Source: Bacilli bacterium (GTDB lineage Bacteria; Bacillota_I; Bacilli_A; RF39; UBA660). From it: DNA of 64,000 nt. Below the pieces are notes generated by a model, which saw only the letters and a list, made by a program, of their open reading frames with translations, was not told where the DNA came from and made no database searches. The position numbers were made by a program, and so were the translations under genes. This document shows, one piece after another, positions 34,473-43,060 of the stretch (its first letter is position 1; each line of letters begins with the position of its first letter). The stretch is taken from contig JAFQCG010000001.1 in NCBI GenBank assembly GCA_017416535.1, positions 513,013 to 577,012 on the forward strand, written 5' to 3'.

Positions 34473-36245
34473 ATGAAGAAGTGGTTATTAATTATTTTGA
34501 GTACAATTTTATTATTTAGTGTTAAAAATTGTTATGCTAATGATTCTAATATAAAAATTGATACATATAGAAATGAAAACTTTGTTGTTGAATTTTCTAT
34601 TGGTGATGAAAAGGTTTATGGTTTTACAACTACGTTAGAATATGATTCTAATAAGTTTAAATTAAGTAATTGTACTGCACATAATGGATATGAGATTTCT
34701 ACTTATCAAAATAATATAGTTGTTGAAAGTATAACTGCTAAGAAAAATGTTAAGGCAGCTACTTGTTATTTTGAAATTTTAGATACAAAAGAAACTTCCT
34801 TAGCTATTAAAAATATTAATACTGGTAATTATAATGAAGTTTCTGTAGAAGAAGATATGCAATTAAAGGTATTAGGTAATAAAACACCAACTCAAGTTGA
34901 AAATATTCCAGATACTGCAGAGGGTATTGGAATGGGATATATTTTCTTTGGATGCACTTTAACTATATGTGGTGGAGTAATTATATTCTTATTATTTAAT
35001 AAGAAATATGGAATTTTATGTTCTATAGCAATTGCTTTATGTTTAGCTATTCCTGGTAGAGTAGATGCAGCTAAAGATAAAATTAATTTATCAGAAGAAG
35101 ATTTAAGTGGAGCAAGAGATATTTTACTTGGTAAAACAGAAAGTAATTTAGATTATGATTTTGATGGAGATGAAAAAATTACTATTAATGATTTGGTAAT
35201 TACTAAGGTTGATTTAAGTAGATTACAAGTAAGTTTTATATCTAGTGGTAGTCATGGTAAAACTTCTTATTATAATTTATCAATGAAATATAAAATCGAT
35301 AGTTCTAGTCAGTTAGAAAATGTTGAATTTTGTGTTAAATCAGTAGCTCAAGCATGTAACTATCAAAAAGTAAATAAAACATTTACTAGTTCGTATGTAT
35401 CTGAGCTTAGAACATTTGGAGCGATTGGTAATACAAAACAACAAATGTGTGTTAAGACTACTAATAAAGAAGGATTAACTCGAAATGTTTGTAGTAATGG
35501 TTATCTTGTTGATCCAACAAGACCATCAATTACATCAAGTTCAGAAAGCAGTGAAGTTACGGGATGTTATACTGTTTCAACTTTAATGAAAAATCGTTAC
35601 AAGGCGTATTTTACTCCCTCATATGGTTTTTCTGGTGGAGATTTAGAACTGAATTCAGTATATAAAGCAAGTGCTGTTCCTGGACTTGAATATTATAATG
35701 TGAATGTTAGAGCTGTTGGAAATAATGGATCATTTATTAATTATAGTAGAAGTATTAAATGTAAGAAAAAAGTAACATTTGTTGGTGATAATTTATCATT
35801 AGACTCTATTGGACTTAGAAGTATTTCATTGTCACCAGCAGTTGCTGATACTACTTATTTAGGTTCGAAGCGTCCTTATAGCAGTATTAATACAACTATA
35901 AATTCATTACCAGATACATTTGATAAAGTTATAATTACTACTGGATATTTGGAGAGATATAATAATAATATAAATGCAGCTATTTCGGCAATTTCAACAG
36001 TTGGAACTAGTGCGAAGAAAAAATTTGGTGATAAGGCTATATTTCTTTTAATCGGAAACAACTCAGATAGTTTTATCACAAAAGCTAGGCAAAAATTAAG
36101 TTCAGTAGGTGTTAGATATATTGACTGTGGTAGTGGTACTAGTTGTTATTCAAGTATAGCTGCTGCAGGTGGATTTTCTGGAAACTTTTATCTAAATAAC
36201 GAAGGAGTAAAAGTTTTACAAAGCGTAATTTTAAATTACATATAA
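34473..36245 (+). CDS. Surface protein: cohesin-like domain, TM helices, dockerin-like loop and degenerate SGNH-like domain
   Basis: 590 aa from ATG 34473 (SD AGGTGAAG contains the alternative GTG). It has a signal peptide to ~25 and a cohesin-like beta domain (~28-145) including FTTTLEYDSNKFKL. A membrane helix (~153-178) is followed by another hydrophobic stretch (~182-198). DYDFDGDEKITINDLV (~230) matches one dockerin Ca-loop. Beta domains with paired Cys follow. The C-terminal ~170 residues resemble SGNH hydrolases (VTFVGDNLS, IITTGYLERY, FYLNNEGVKVL), but the usual GDS Ser and the final His are not visible. Probable surface scaffold; domain calls are by pattern. Confidence 0.6.
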   Translation: MKKWLLIILSTILLFSVKNCYANDSNIKIDTYRNENFVVEFSIGDEKVYGFTTTLEYDSNKFKLSNCTAHNGYEISTYQNNIVVESITAKKNVKAATCYFEILDTKETSLAIKNINTGNYNEVSVEEDMQLKVLGNKTPTQVENIPDTAEGIGMGYIFFGCTLTICGGVIIFLLFNKKYGILCSIAIALCLAIPGRVDAAKDKINLSEEDLSGARDILLGKTESNLDYDFDGDEKITINDLVITKVDLSRLQVSFISSGSHGKTSYYNLSMKYKIDSSSQLENVEFCVKSVAQACNYQKVNKTFTSSYVSELRTFGAIGNTKQQMCVKTTNKEGLTRNVCSNGYLVDPTRPSITSSSESSEVTGCYTVSTLMKNRYKAYFTPSYGFSGGDLELNSVYKASAVPGLEYYNVNVRAVGNNGSFINYSRSIKCKKKVTFVGDNLSLDSIGLRSISLSPAVADTTYLGSKRPYSSINTTINSLPDTFDKVIITTGYLERYNNNINAAISAISTVGTSAKKKFGDKAIFLLIGNNSDSFITKARQKLSSVGVRYIDCGSGTSCYSSIAAAGGFSGNFYLNNEGVKVLQSVILNYI

Positions 36246-36272
36246 AAAGAGTTGTCATAAGACAACTTTTTT
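36243..36272. terminator. Bidirectional terminator between convergent genes
   Basis: Stem AGTTGTC / GACAACT with an ATAA loop and T-tracts on both sides; it overlaps the stop of the minus-strand UDG gene. Confidence 0.75.
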
Positions 36273-36821
36273 TAATTCTTCAAATATTGGGATATTTCCT
36301 TTATAACTTTTAGGGGATATAGGACTTGGATGATAAATAGGTAATACTTTGTAGTTATTTATTTCATATATTTTCCCGACTACGTCAGAGAAATTTTTAA
36401 ATTTAAAATTTAAAAGATTTCTTGTTGGGAATTCTCCTAAAGTTATAATTAATTTTGGTTTTAATATTTCTAATTGTTTTAACATTATATTTTTACAATT
36501 AGCTGAACATGTTTTTAAGTTTTTTCTATCTAAGGGATAACATTTAACTGATTCAATAAATGTTGTATCAAAGATATCTCTTTCAATTATATCAAAAAGT
36601 TTTTGAAGAATAACTCCACTTGGAAGTACTTTATCATTTGCATCTTTCCAAAGTTTGTGGGACTTTCTCCAACCATTATTCGCAGGTGCTTCTCCAATTA
36701 AAACAATATCATTATCTTTTCCAAGATAAACTGTTGGACTATTTGGAAATTTATCTACTAAGTTTAGGCATTTAGTACAATTATGAACTTCATTATCTAT
36801 TTCTTTTAATAGTTCTTTCAT
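36255..36821 (-). CDS. Uracil-DNA glycosylase family protein, Fe-S (family 4-like) type
   Basis: 188 aa. CTKC near residue 16 and CSANC at ~117 give the Cys set for a 4Fe-4S cluster. Motif A is IGEAPANNG. KPKLIITLGEFPTR and IYHPSPIS (HPS loop) complete the UDG layout. It removes uracil from DNA in base-excision repair; exact specificity unknown. Its SD lies across the stop of the NUDIX gene upstream (TAAGGTGAT), so both are one operon. The stop is TGA, rare here. Confidence 0.85.
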   Translation of the reverse strand: MKELLKEIDNEVHNCTKCLNLVDKFPNSPTVYLGKDNDIVLIGEAPANNGWRKSHKLWKDANDKVLPSGVILQKLFDIIERDIFDTTFIESVKCYPLDRKNLKTCSANCKNIMLKQLEILKPKLIITLGEFPTRNLLNFKFKNFSDVVGKIYEINNYKVLPIYHPSPISPKSYKGNIPIFEELKKVVL

Positions 36822-36830
36822 AATATCACC

Positions 36831-37409
36831 TTATTTAATTAGTTTTTTAATTTTTGTAACTATTTTTCCATAGTTCGGATCTTTTTCTAGTTCCTTTATA
36901 TCAATCCATTTATAATTTGATGCTTCTTCTTTATCTATTGAAATGTTATCTGTTGAATCTGTTGTGAATAAATATCTAATATCAAAATGATAATGTTCTG
37001 GTAATTTGCGATATTCATTGTATGGAATTATATGAGTATCAATGTCAAAGGGGAGTAGTGGATTATTTGTTAGAGTTAATTGAGTTAAGTCGGATAGTGA
37101 TGTTTCTTCTTTTATCTCTCTAAGTGCTGCTTCTAGTGGAGTTAAATCATCTCGATCAATATGACCTCCAGGATATAAATACATTTTTAGTTCTTTATGG
37201 TATAAAACTAAGAACTTTTGATCATTTTTTGAATATATAAATCCACCTGCTACTAGGTGTCCATTAAAATTATTCCAATCGGTTATATTTTCATTTGTTG
37301 CTGTTTCTAAATAATTTAATAGAATTTTTTGTCTTTCATGTTCTTCTGGAAATATTTCTAAATAGCTTCTTAATAATTCTTTTACTTTTTCTTTTACTTT
37401 TTCTTTCAT
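36831..37409 (-). CDS. NUDIX hydrolase
   Basis: 192 aa. N-terminal helices (~1-45), then AGGFIYSKNDQKFLVLYHK and a NUDIX box GGHIDRDDLTPLEAALREIK followed by EETSL. Substrate unknown. Third NUDIX gene in the window and upstream partner of the Fe-S UDG; such a pair could serve nucleotide-pool cleaning plus base excision. SD GGAG. Confidence 0.85.
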   Translation of the reverse strand: MKEKVKEKVKELLRSYLEIFPEEHERQKILLNYLETATNENITDWNNFNGHLVAGGFIYSKNDQKFLVLYHKELKMYLYPGGHIDRDDLTPLEAALREIKEETSLSDLTQLTLTNNPLLPFDIDTHIIPYNEYRKLPEHYHFDIRYLFTTDSTDNISIDKEEASNYKWIDIKELEKDPNYGKIVTKIKKLIK

Positions 37410-37481
37410 ATTTTCTCCTTAAACAATTATATTTTATCATATTTTGATAATAATTGTTCATATTAATAATGGTGATTTAAA

Positions 37482-38942
37482 TTGAAAAATACTAGTATTT
37501 GGTTAGATGGAATTAAGAAACAAAAATTTAGAAAATTAGAAAAAGATATTGATGTTGATGTATTAATTGTAGGTGGTGGTATTACTGGTGTAAGTAGTGC
37601 ATATCATTTAAGCACTGGTGATTTAAGTGTATGTTTAGTTGAAAAAAACAAACTATTAGAGGGAGTTACTAGTAGAACTACTGGTAAACTTACTTATTTA
37701 CAAGAAAATATTTATTCTAAGTTAGTTAATTATCATGGTAAAGAAAATTCAAAACTTTATTTGGATTCGCAAAGAGATGCTATTAAATTGGTTAGGGGAA
37801 TAATTGATTCTAATAAAATTGATTGTAATTTAGAAAAAGTTAAATCTTATGTTTTTGATTTTAAAGATATTGAAAGTGTAGAGGAAGAGATTCATTTATT
37901 AAATGAGTTTGGAGTTGATTTAAAATTAAGTGATGTTTTGCCTAGTGGTGAAAATATTAATAGTTCTTATTTTGTTGATGATACTTATGTTTTTCATCCT
38001 CTTAAATATTTAAGTAAGTTAGTAGATATTTGTGTAGAGAGAAAAGTTGATATTTATGAAGATACTAAAGTTGTTTCTATTGATGAGGAAGATGGATATT
38101 ATATTTGTAGGACTGATAACAATTTAATTAAAGCTAAATATGTAGTTATTGCTGTTCATTATCCATATTTTTTATTTCCATTTTTAATGCCATTTAAATC
38201 TTATTTAGAAAAGTCTTATATTGAGGCGTTTAAAGTAAAGAAAAATTATAATTTTAGTGCAATAAATATTAGTAAACCAATTGTTTCTACAAGGTTTTAT
38301 GAAAATAATGGTGATGTTTATCAGATTCTTTTAACTAATTCACATAATTATTGTTTTAAGAATAATGAGGAAAAGAATTTTGAAGAGTTATTTAAGAGTG
38401 ATGAAAGAGATACTTTATATACTTGGTCAAATAAAGATATTATGACTAATGATTTATTACCTTATATAGGAAGACTTAATGATAGTAATATCTTAATTGG
38501 TACTGGTTATAATACTTGGGGAATGACTAATGGTAGTTTGGCCGGTAAAATTATTTCTGATATTATTTTAGATAGAAAGAATAGATATATAGAGTTGTTT
38601 AATCCACATAGAAAGTTAAATTTAGGTAGTTTTTTAAACTTTCCAGTTGCATTATTTAGTAGTGCTTATTCGTTTATTAAAACGAAAGTTAGTAAGAATA
38701 AAGAATGGTATTCTAATAGGGTTAGATTTGAAAAAAGAAATGGTAAGAATGTAGGTATTTATGTAGATGATGAGGGAGAGGAACATATTGTTTATAATTT
38801 ATGTCCTCATATGAAGTGTAGTTTAATTTTTAATGAAATAGAAAAGACATGGGATTGTCCATGTCATGGTTCTAGGTTTAATATAGATGGTAAATCTATT
38901 GAAGGTCCTAGTAATTATGATATAACTTATTCGGAAGAATAA
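37482..38942 (+). CDS. FAD-dependent oxidoreductase with C-terminal Rieske domain
   Basis: 486 aa, TTG start after GGTGAT. The N-terminal dinucleotide fold is DVLIVGGGITGVSSAYHL, with EKNKLLEGVTSRTTGKLT typical of DAO-type (glycine/D-amino-acid oxidase-like) proteins. The C-terminal ~90 residues carry a Rieske [2Fe-2S] site, CPHMKCSL and CPCHGSRF (C-x-H...C-x-x-H). This architecture is known in Firmicutes and passes electrons from FAD to the cluster; the substrate is unknown. Confidence 0.9.
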   Translation: MKNTSIWLDGIKKQKFRKLEKDIDVDVLIVGGGITGVSSAYHLSTGDLSVCLVEKNKLLEGVTSRTTGKLTYLQENIYSKLVNYHGKENSKLYLDSQRDAIKLVRGIIDSNKIDCNLEKVKSYVFDFKDIESVEEEIHLLNEFGVDLKLSDVLPSGENINSSYFVDDTYVFHPLKYLSKLVDICVERKVDIYEDTKVVSIDEEDGYYICRTDNNLIKAKYVVIAVHYPYFLFPFLMPFKSYLEKSYIEAFKVKKNYNFSAINISKPIVSTRFYENNGDVYQILLTNSHNYCFKNNEEKNFEELFKSDERDTLYTWSNKDIMTNDLLPYIGRLNDSNILIGTGYNTWGMTNGSLAGKIISDIILDRKNRYIELFNPHRKLNLGSFLNFPVALFSSAYSFIKTKVSKNKEWYSNRVRFEKRNGKNVGIYVDDEGEEHIVYNLCPHMKCSLIFNEIEKTWDCPCHGSRFNIDGKSIEGPSNYDITYSEE

Positions 38943-38950
38943 GTTTTTTA
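38925..38950 (+). terminator. Terminator overlapping the end of the FAD/Rieske gene
   Basis: Stem ACTTATTC / GAATAAGT around GGAA, then a T-tract; the stop codon is in the stem. Confidence 0.7.
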
Positions 38951-39517
38951 TTTGTTTATAAATAATACATTAATAATATTGTTGTATCTTTCTTTTAAAT
39001 ATTCTTTAGTTCTTGGACTTAGTTTATTATAGTCTCTTTCAAGTTTTTCCTTTACATATTTTGTTCCTTCTTTAATATCTAGATTTAATCTTTGAAAGGC
39101 TAAACTAAATAGAGAAGGGATTGAGTCAAAGTGAGCCATTACATCAGCATCAGCAATAATTTCTTCTTCTAAAGTATTTCTCGGTAAATCTTTACTTCCT
39201 CGATGATTTAATACACATTGTTTTACTCTTTCAATTTTATCTTTTGGATAATTAAGATTTGTAAGAAGTTCTTCAGCAATTTTTGCACCATAGATATGAT
39301 GTTCTTCACGAGGACCAATCTTTGATGGCATAGCAATATCATGAAGTAGAGCTCCAAGTTCTACTATTTCTAAATCAGCATTATAAGCAATTGCTAGTTC
39401 TTTAGCATTTTTTACTACATATTGGATATGATCTTCCCAAAAGTCATATTTATCTTCTTCTTTAGCTGTATTTGTTCTTTTTAATAATTCTTCTTTTATT
39501 TGTTCTACTATTGTCAT
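38948..39517 (-). CDS. HD domain phosphohydrolase
   Basis: 189 aa from ATG 39517 (AAAGG 7 nt upstream); a longer start at 39541 overlaps the PHP gene. HD signature: H at ~31 region, ELGALLHDIAMPS (HD pair), HHIYGAKIAEELL, and DADVMAHFDS. It resembles the HDIG/YfbR-like metal-dependent phosphohydrolases acting on nucleotides. Co-transcribed with the PHP gene. Confidence 0.85.
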   Translation of the reverse strand: MTIVEQIKEELLKRTNTAKEEDKYDFWEDHIQYVVKNAKELAIAYNADLEIVELGALLHDIAMPSKIGPREEHHIYGAKIAEELLTNLNYPKDKIERVKQCVLNHRGSKDLPRNTLEEEIIADADVMAHFDSIPSLFSLAFQRLNLDIKEGTKYVKEKLERDYNKLSPRTKEYLKERYNNIINVLFINK

Positions 39518-39528
39518 ACTAAACCTTT

Positions 39529-40398
39529 CTATTTTATCCAACTACTTATAGTTAGTTCATCTATATTTAAGTTATTGTTTCCAGTTCCGATGTTGTGTCC
39601 TGTTTTTCTTGTTCCATGGAAGTCGCTTCCACCACACATGTACATATTTCTTTCAATACATAAATCTACTAAGTAACGAGATTGCTCTGAAGAGAATGTA
39701 GTATAGAAACATTCAATTCCATCTAAATCATAATTTCTAATTATATTTATTAGGTCTTTAGAAATATTGTTTGAGTAGGCATAAACATGTGCAAGAAATG
39801 CAAGACCATCTGCTTCATGAATAATATCTATTGTTTTTTCTAAAGAAGGAAATAGAGAAGACATATCTACATATAATGGACTTTTCGGATTAAATATTTC
39901 ATTTCTAGTAAATCCGGTGTCTGTTTTTAATGATTCTTCAAATAAGAAGAATTTATCATTTTCTCTGTAATTTTTTATTTCTTTAACAAATGCGACTCTT
40001 GATGATTCTATTTTTGGATCGAAGATTATATTTGCTTCATCAAACATAACACCAATTTTGCGATATTGTTTTTTTATAAGTTCAAATTCTTGTAATTGTT
40101 TTTGTTCAAAAGTAAGAACATTTTTTTCTAATAGTTCTTGCATTTTCTTTATATCAAAATTATATCCAAGAACTTCTATTACTTCACCTTTATATGTAGT
40201 TGTTATTTCTACACCAGTAATTATTTTTCCTTTAAATAAAGTTCTTGTTCCATAGTCTTTTAAATCGTTATAAGCAGCAATTGTATTATGATCTGTTATT
40301 GATAAGGTACTTAGACCTTGTTGTTCAGCTGCTTTTAATAGTTCTTCTGTTGAGGATGAACCATCAGAATGTTTTGTATGTGTATGTAAATCTATCAT
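39529..40398 (-). CDS. PHP domain metal-dependent phosphoesterase
   Basis: 289 aa. Motifs DLHTHTKHSDGS, LSITDHNT, GVEITT, LAHVYAY and GGSDFHG provide the metal ligands of the PHP fold. Relatives include 3',5'-nucleotidases and histidinol phosphatases; no DNA-polymerase domain is attached. It is the first gene of a PHP-HD pair. Confidence 0.88.
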   Translation of the reverse strand: MIDLHTHTKHSDGSSSTEELLKAAEQQGLSTLSITDHNTIAAYNDLKDYGTRTLFKGKIITGVEITTTYKGEVIEVLGYNFDIKKMQELLEKNVLTFEQKQLQEFELIKKQYRKIGVMFDEANIIFDPKIESSRVAFVKEIKNYRENDKFFLFEESLKTDTGFTRNEIFNPKSPLYVDMSSLFPSLEKTIDIIHEADGLAFLAHVYAYSNNISKDLINIIRNYDLDGIECFYTTFSSEQSRYLVDLCIERNMYMCGGSDFHGTRKTGHNIGTGNNNLNIDELTISSWIK

Positions 40399-40477
40399 AT
40401 TATGTACTCCTTATATTTTAAGTATAGCATATTTAATTTTGATTTTAAAAGAATATGTTCGATAATTATATTATAAA

Positions 40478-40506
40478 AAAATCTAGTTTGTTACTAGATT
40501 TTTTGT
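40478..40506. terminator. Terminator between the cotJ and PHP units
   Basis: Stem AAAATCTAG / CTAGATTTT with T-tracts. On the minus strand it ends the cotJ transcript. Confidence 0.75.
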
Positions 40507-40511
40507 TTTTA

Positions 40512-41162
40512 TTAATCTCTTAGAAAATTATTCATGTCATTAAAGATAATATTGTTTGGATTTTGGTTTACTTGATCCATCATATTTACTTTTGACATTT
40601 GACCGTTTTTTATCATTTTTTCATAGTGTTCAAATAATTCTTTAAATCTTGCATAGTGAACTATTTCTCTTTGTCTTAACCATAGTAATGGACCTAAAAC
40701 ATCTGGATCTGTTGTTAAATCTATTAAGTTTTCATATACAGCTCTTGCTTTTTGTTCTGCAGCCATATTTTCAGATATATCTGCAAGAGGGTCACCTGTT
40801 GTTGCGAAGTAGGCTACTGTGAATGGAACTCCATTAGCATCTGTTGGATATAGTGCTTTACTATGTTCTGCATAGTGAGTATCAAGACCAGCTTCACGTA
40901 ATTCTTCCATAGTAGCATCTTTCATTAGTTGGTAAATCATTGTTGAAATCATTTCGACATGTGCAAGTTCTTCTGTACCAATGTCAGTAAGCAGTGCTTT
41001 TCCTTTAGCATCAGGCATTGTATATCTTTGATTTAAGTAACGTAGAGCTGCTGCTAATTCTCCATTTGAACCACCATATTGTGTTACTAAATATTTAGCC
41101 ATTCTTAAATCTTTTTTCTTAATATTTACAGGATACTGTAATCTTTTTTTATAACTAAACAT
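40512..41162 (-). CDS. cotJC: Manganese-catalase-like protein CotJC
   Basis: 216 aa ferritin-like four-helix protein. Metal ligands are in GTEELAHVEMIS (ExxH), AEQKARAVYENL and REIVHYARF (ExxH). NQRYTMPDAKGKALL is typical of CotJC and Mn-catalase. In Bacillus CotJC is a spore coat protein; here a peroxide-decomposing role is as likely. It overlaps the CotJAB gene by 8 nt. Confidence 0.9.
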   Translation of the reverse strand: MFSYKKRLQYPVNIKKKDLRMAKYLVTQYGGSNGELAAALRYLNQRYTMPDAKGKALLTDIGTEELAHVEMISTMIYQLMKDATMEELREAGLDTHYAEHSKALYPTDANGVPFTVAYFATTGDPLADISENMAAEQKARAVYENLIDLTTDPDVLGPLLWLRQREIVHYARFKELFEHYEKMIKNGQMSKVNMMDQVNQNPNNIIFNDMNNFLRD

Positions 41163-41607
41163 TAAATCTATCCTCCCATGGCCATGGACTTTTCTCCCAC
41201 ATAAATGGAGTTTGATTTAGTGAATCACTCTTTATAGATAAAGGTCCATATTTTTGTTCATATTCTTTTGTTAATTGTTCACATCTTTCTCTATAATCAT
41301 TAAATAGTTTGATCATAGATACATCATTTGGATTTAAATCTAAGTAAAGATTTAATTCATGAGCAGCAAAATGAGTTCTAGATAATTCTAAAAATAATCT
41401 TTCTTGTTCATTAGATGCTCGTAATGTTTCTGGTCTATAATTTTTATATTGACTATATAGATTAGCAAACATGTTTCCTCTGTTATAACCTTCAGTAGGA
41501 GTAACTAAGGATGGATTAATATTGTTCATATTAGAAATGTTTCTAAATGAATATTCTTTTGGTAGACTTTTATACCATTCATCATTTAAATAATTATAAT
41601 TATTCAT
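41155..41607 (-). CDS. CotJA-CotJB fusion protein
   Basis: 150 aa. The N-terminal half (PSLVTPTEGYNRGNMFANLY) matches CotJA; the C-terminal half (HFAAHELNLYLDLNPND then IKLFNDYRE) matches CotJB. In Bacillus these are separate genes. The fused order A-B followed by C preserves the cotJABC operon. SD is GGGAG. Confidence 0.8.
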   Translation of the reverse strand: MNNYNYLNDEWYKSLPKEYSFRNISNMNNINPSLVTPTEGYNRGNMFANLYSQYKNYRPETLRASNEQERLFLELSRTHFAAHELNLYLDLNPNDVSMIKLFNDYRERCEQLTKEYEQKYGPLSIKSDSLNQTPFMWEKSPWPWEDRFNV

Positions 41608-41669
41608 AAATTCTCCCTTCTTTGTAATTTATGTAATTATTTAAAATACGTTAATTTAATAAAAAGTGC

Positions 41670-41698
41670 TTGCAATTTCTAAATATATGTAATAAAAT
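41670..41698 (+). promoter_or_regulatory. Promoter of tRNA-His
   Basis: -35 TTGCAA (41670-41675), 17-bp spacer, -10 TAAAAT (41693-41698), 19 nt before the tRNA. Confidence 0.65.
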
Positions 41699-41717
41699 AA
41701 AGAAGTCAATTAGTTAT

Positions 41718-41794
41718 GGCGGCATTGGTGAAGTGGTTAACACGCTAGTTTGTGGCACTAGTATGCAAGGGTTCGATTCCCTTATGCCGCCCCA
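41718..41794 (+). tRNA. tRNA-His (GTG)
   Basis: Cloverleaf with acceptor GCGGCAT / ATGCCGC, anticodon arm CTAGT-TTGTGGC-ACTAG (anticodon GTG), T arm GGGTTCGATTCCC. The encoded G-1 pairs with discriminator C73, the His identity element, and CCA is encoded. It stands alone with its own promoter and terminator. Confidence 0.97.
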
Positions 41795-41805
41795 TATTGG
41801 AAATT

Positions 41806-41832
41806 AAGAACATCGTTTGATGTTCTTTTTTT
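41806..41832 (+). terminator. Intrinsic terminator after tRNA-His
   Basis: Stem AAGAACATC / GATGTTCTT with a GTTT loop and a T-tract. Confidence 0.85.
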
Positions 41833-41907
41833 TGTAAAGTGGCATAAGGTAATTTTCACATTTTATATATAATGATATAATTGAATTATAAGAAAGAGGT
41901 GTTTAAT

Positions 41908-42282
41908 ATGGTAATTGGTGTAGGTTTTTTTCTTTTATTAGCGATTATAATATTATGTGTATTAAGTATTAGAAATAAGAAAAAAGGAAAAGATGTTAAA
42001 AAGATAAATAGAGTTTTATATATTTTGACATTAATCTTTTTAGGATCTATTCATTTTTCAGCAGATGTTGGGATAGACTATCCTTGTCCTTGTGGATGTG
42101 GAAGTACAGAATTTGATACAGGACTTAAAGGAATTTGGAATTTTTTTAATGAAATATCGTATGGTATATTTGATAGTTTTATTTTTTATTCTATGTATAT
42201 TATTAAATGGTGTATTGTTACTCATTTAATAATCTTTATAATAAGATTAGTAATTAAAAGATTTAAAAAGAAAAAGAAATAA
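41908..42282 (+). CDS. Small membrane protein with a Cys-rich loop
   Basis: 124 aa from ATG 41908 (SD AGAGGTG). Three predicted TM segments; between the second and third lies DYPCPCGCGSTEFDTG with three closely spaced Cys, possibly extracellular. Function unknown. Promoter TGATATAAT at ~41872. It may be co-transcribed with the following gene. Confidence 0.6.
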   Translation: MVIGVGFFLLLAIIILCVLSIRNKKKGKDVKKINRVLYILTLIFLGSIHFSADVGIDYPCPCGCGSTEFDTGLKGIWNFFNEISYGIFDSFIFYSMYIIKWCIVTHLIIFIIRLVIKRFKKKKK

Positions 42283-42304
42283 TGTAGATAAGATGGTGAT
42301 TAAA

Positions 42305-42997
42305 ATGTATATTCGAGATATAGAACCAATTGGTGATGCATCTGTTAATTTATTAGAAGATTCTACTGATATTATAGATAAAATAATTGAATTACCTTTG
42401 AGAGAAGCGTGTAGGATATTTAAGGAAAAAGGCATTGAAACAGTTATGAGTAGTGCGAATAAAACTAATTTAGTTTTAAAAGGGGAAAAGGTTATTGAAA
42501 AAGAGGATTTAGGAAACAATCCTTTAGAAACACATCTTTTCTTAGAAGCTGGAAAAGGTTATGCTTGGATTATGCTTAATTTTAATTCATTATCAAAAGA
42601 AAATAAAGAATTACTTTTTGAATTAGAAGAAAGAAAAAATGATAATGGAGATGCAGTAGGTGAAAAGTTAATTTGGTATGTTCATCCATTTGAAATGCAA
42701 GGTAATATTGAATATGGATTAAGAACAGGAAGATTTAATTATGATTATTTAAAAATGTGTTTACCTGAAGAAGATATTCCGTTAGGTATTGAAGTTGATG
42801 ATTCGTTAATTGAGTTTGAAAAAAGACATATTACATTACTTTATCCATGGACTGATTCTTCAAGTGAAGCTGTGTTTTTAAGAATGCCTATTACTGATGA
42901 GACAACAGTTGATGAAGTAAAAAGTTATTTTGTAGAATTTGCAAATTGTTTTCATAGTCAAAAATATATTGATGAAAGTACAAAGTCTAAAGTGTAA
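42305..42997 (+). CDS. Unknown acidic protein
   Basis: 230 aa from ATG 42305, preferred over ATG 42293 because GGTGAT precedes it. Soluble, acidic; segments IETVMSSANKTNLVLKG and GKGYAWIMLNFNSLS suggest an alpha/beta fold. No family is recognised with confidence. Ends at a long-stem terminator (42988-43025). Confidence 0.55.
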   Translation: MYIRDIEPIGDASVNLLEDSTDIIDKIIELPLREACRIFKEKGIETVMSSANKTNLVLKGEKVIEKEDLGNNPLETHLFLEAGKGYAWIMLNFNSLSKENKELLFELEERKNDNGDAVGEKLIWYVHPFEMQGNIEYGLRTGRFNYDYLKMCLPEEDIPLGIEVDDSLIEFEKRHITLLYPWTDSSSEAVFLRMPITDETTVDEVKSYFVEFANCFHSQKYIDESTKSKV

Positions 42998-43025
42998 ATT
43001 TATTTTTATAAATTACACTTTTTTT
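42988..43025 (+). terminator. Intrinsic terminator
   Basis: Stem AAAGTGTAAATTTA / TAAATTACACTTT (one bulge) and a T-tract; ATGTTATAAT promoter follows. Confidence 0.8.
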
Positions 43026-43060
43026 ATTTATAATGTTATAATTTATATAGGTGATGTAGT

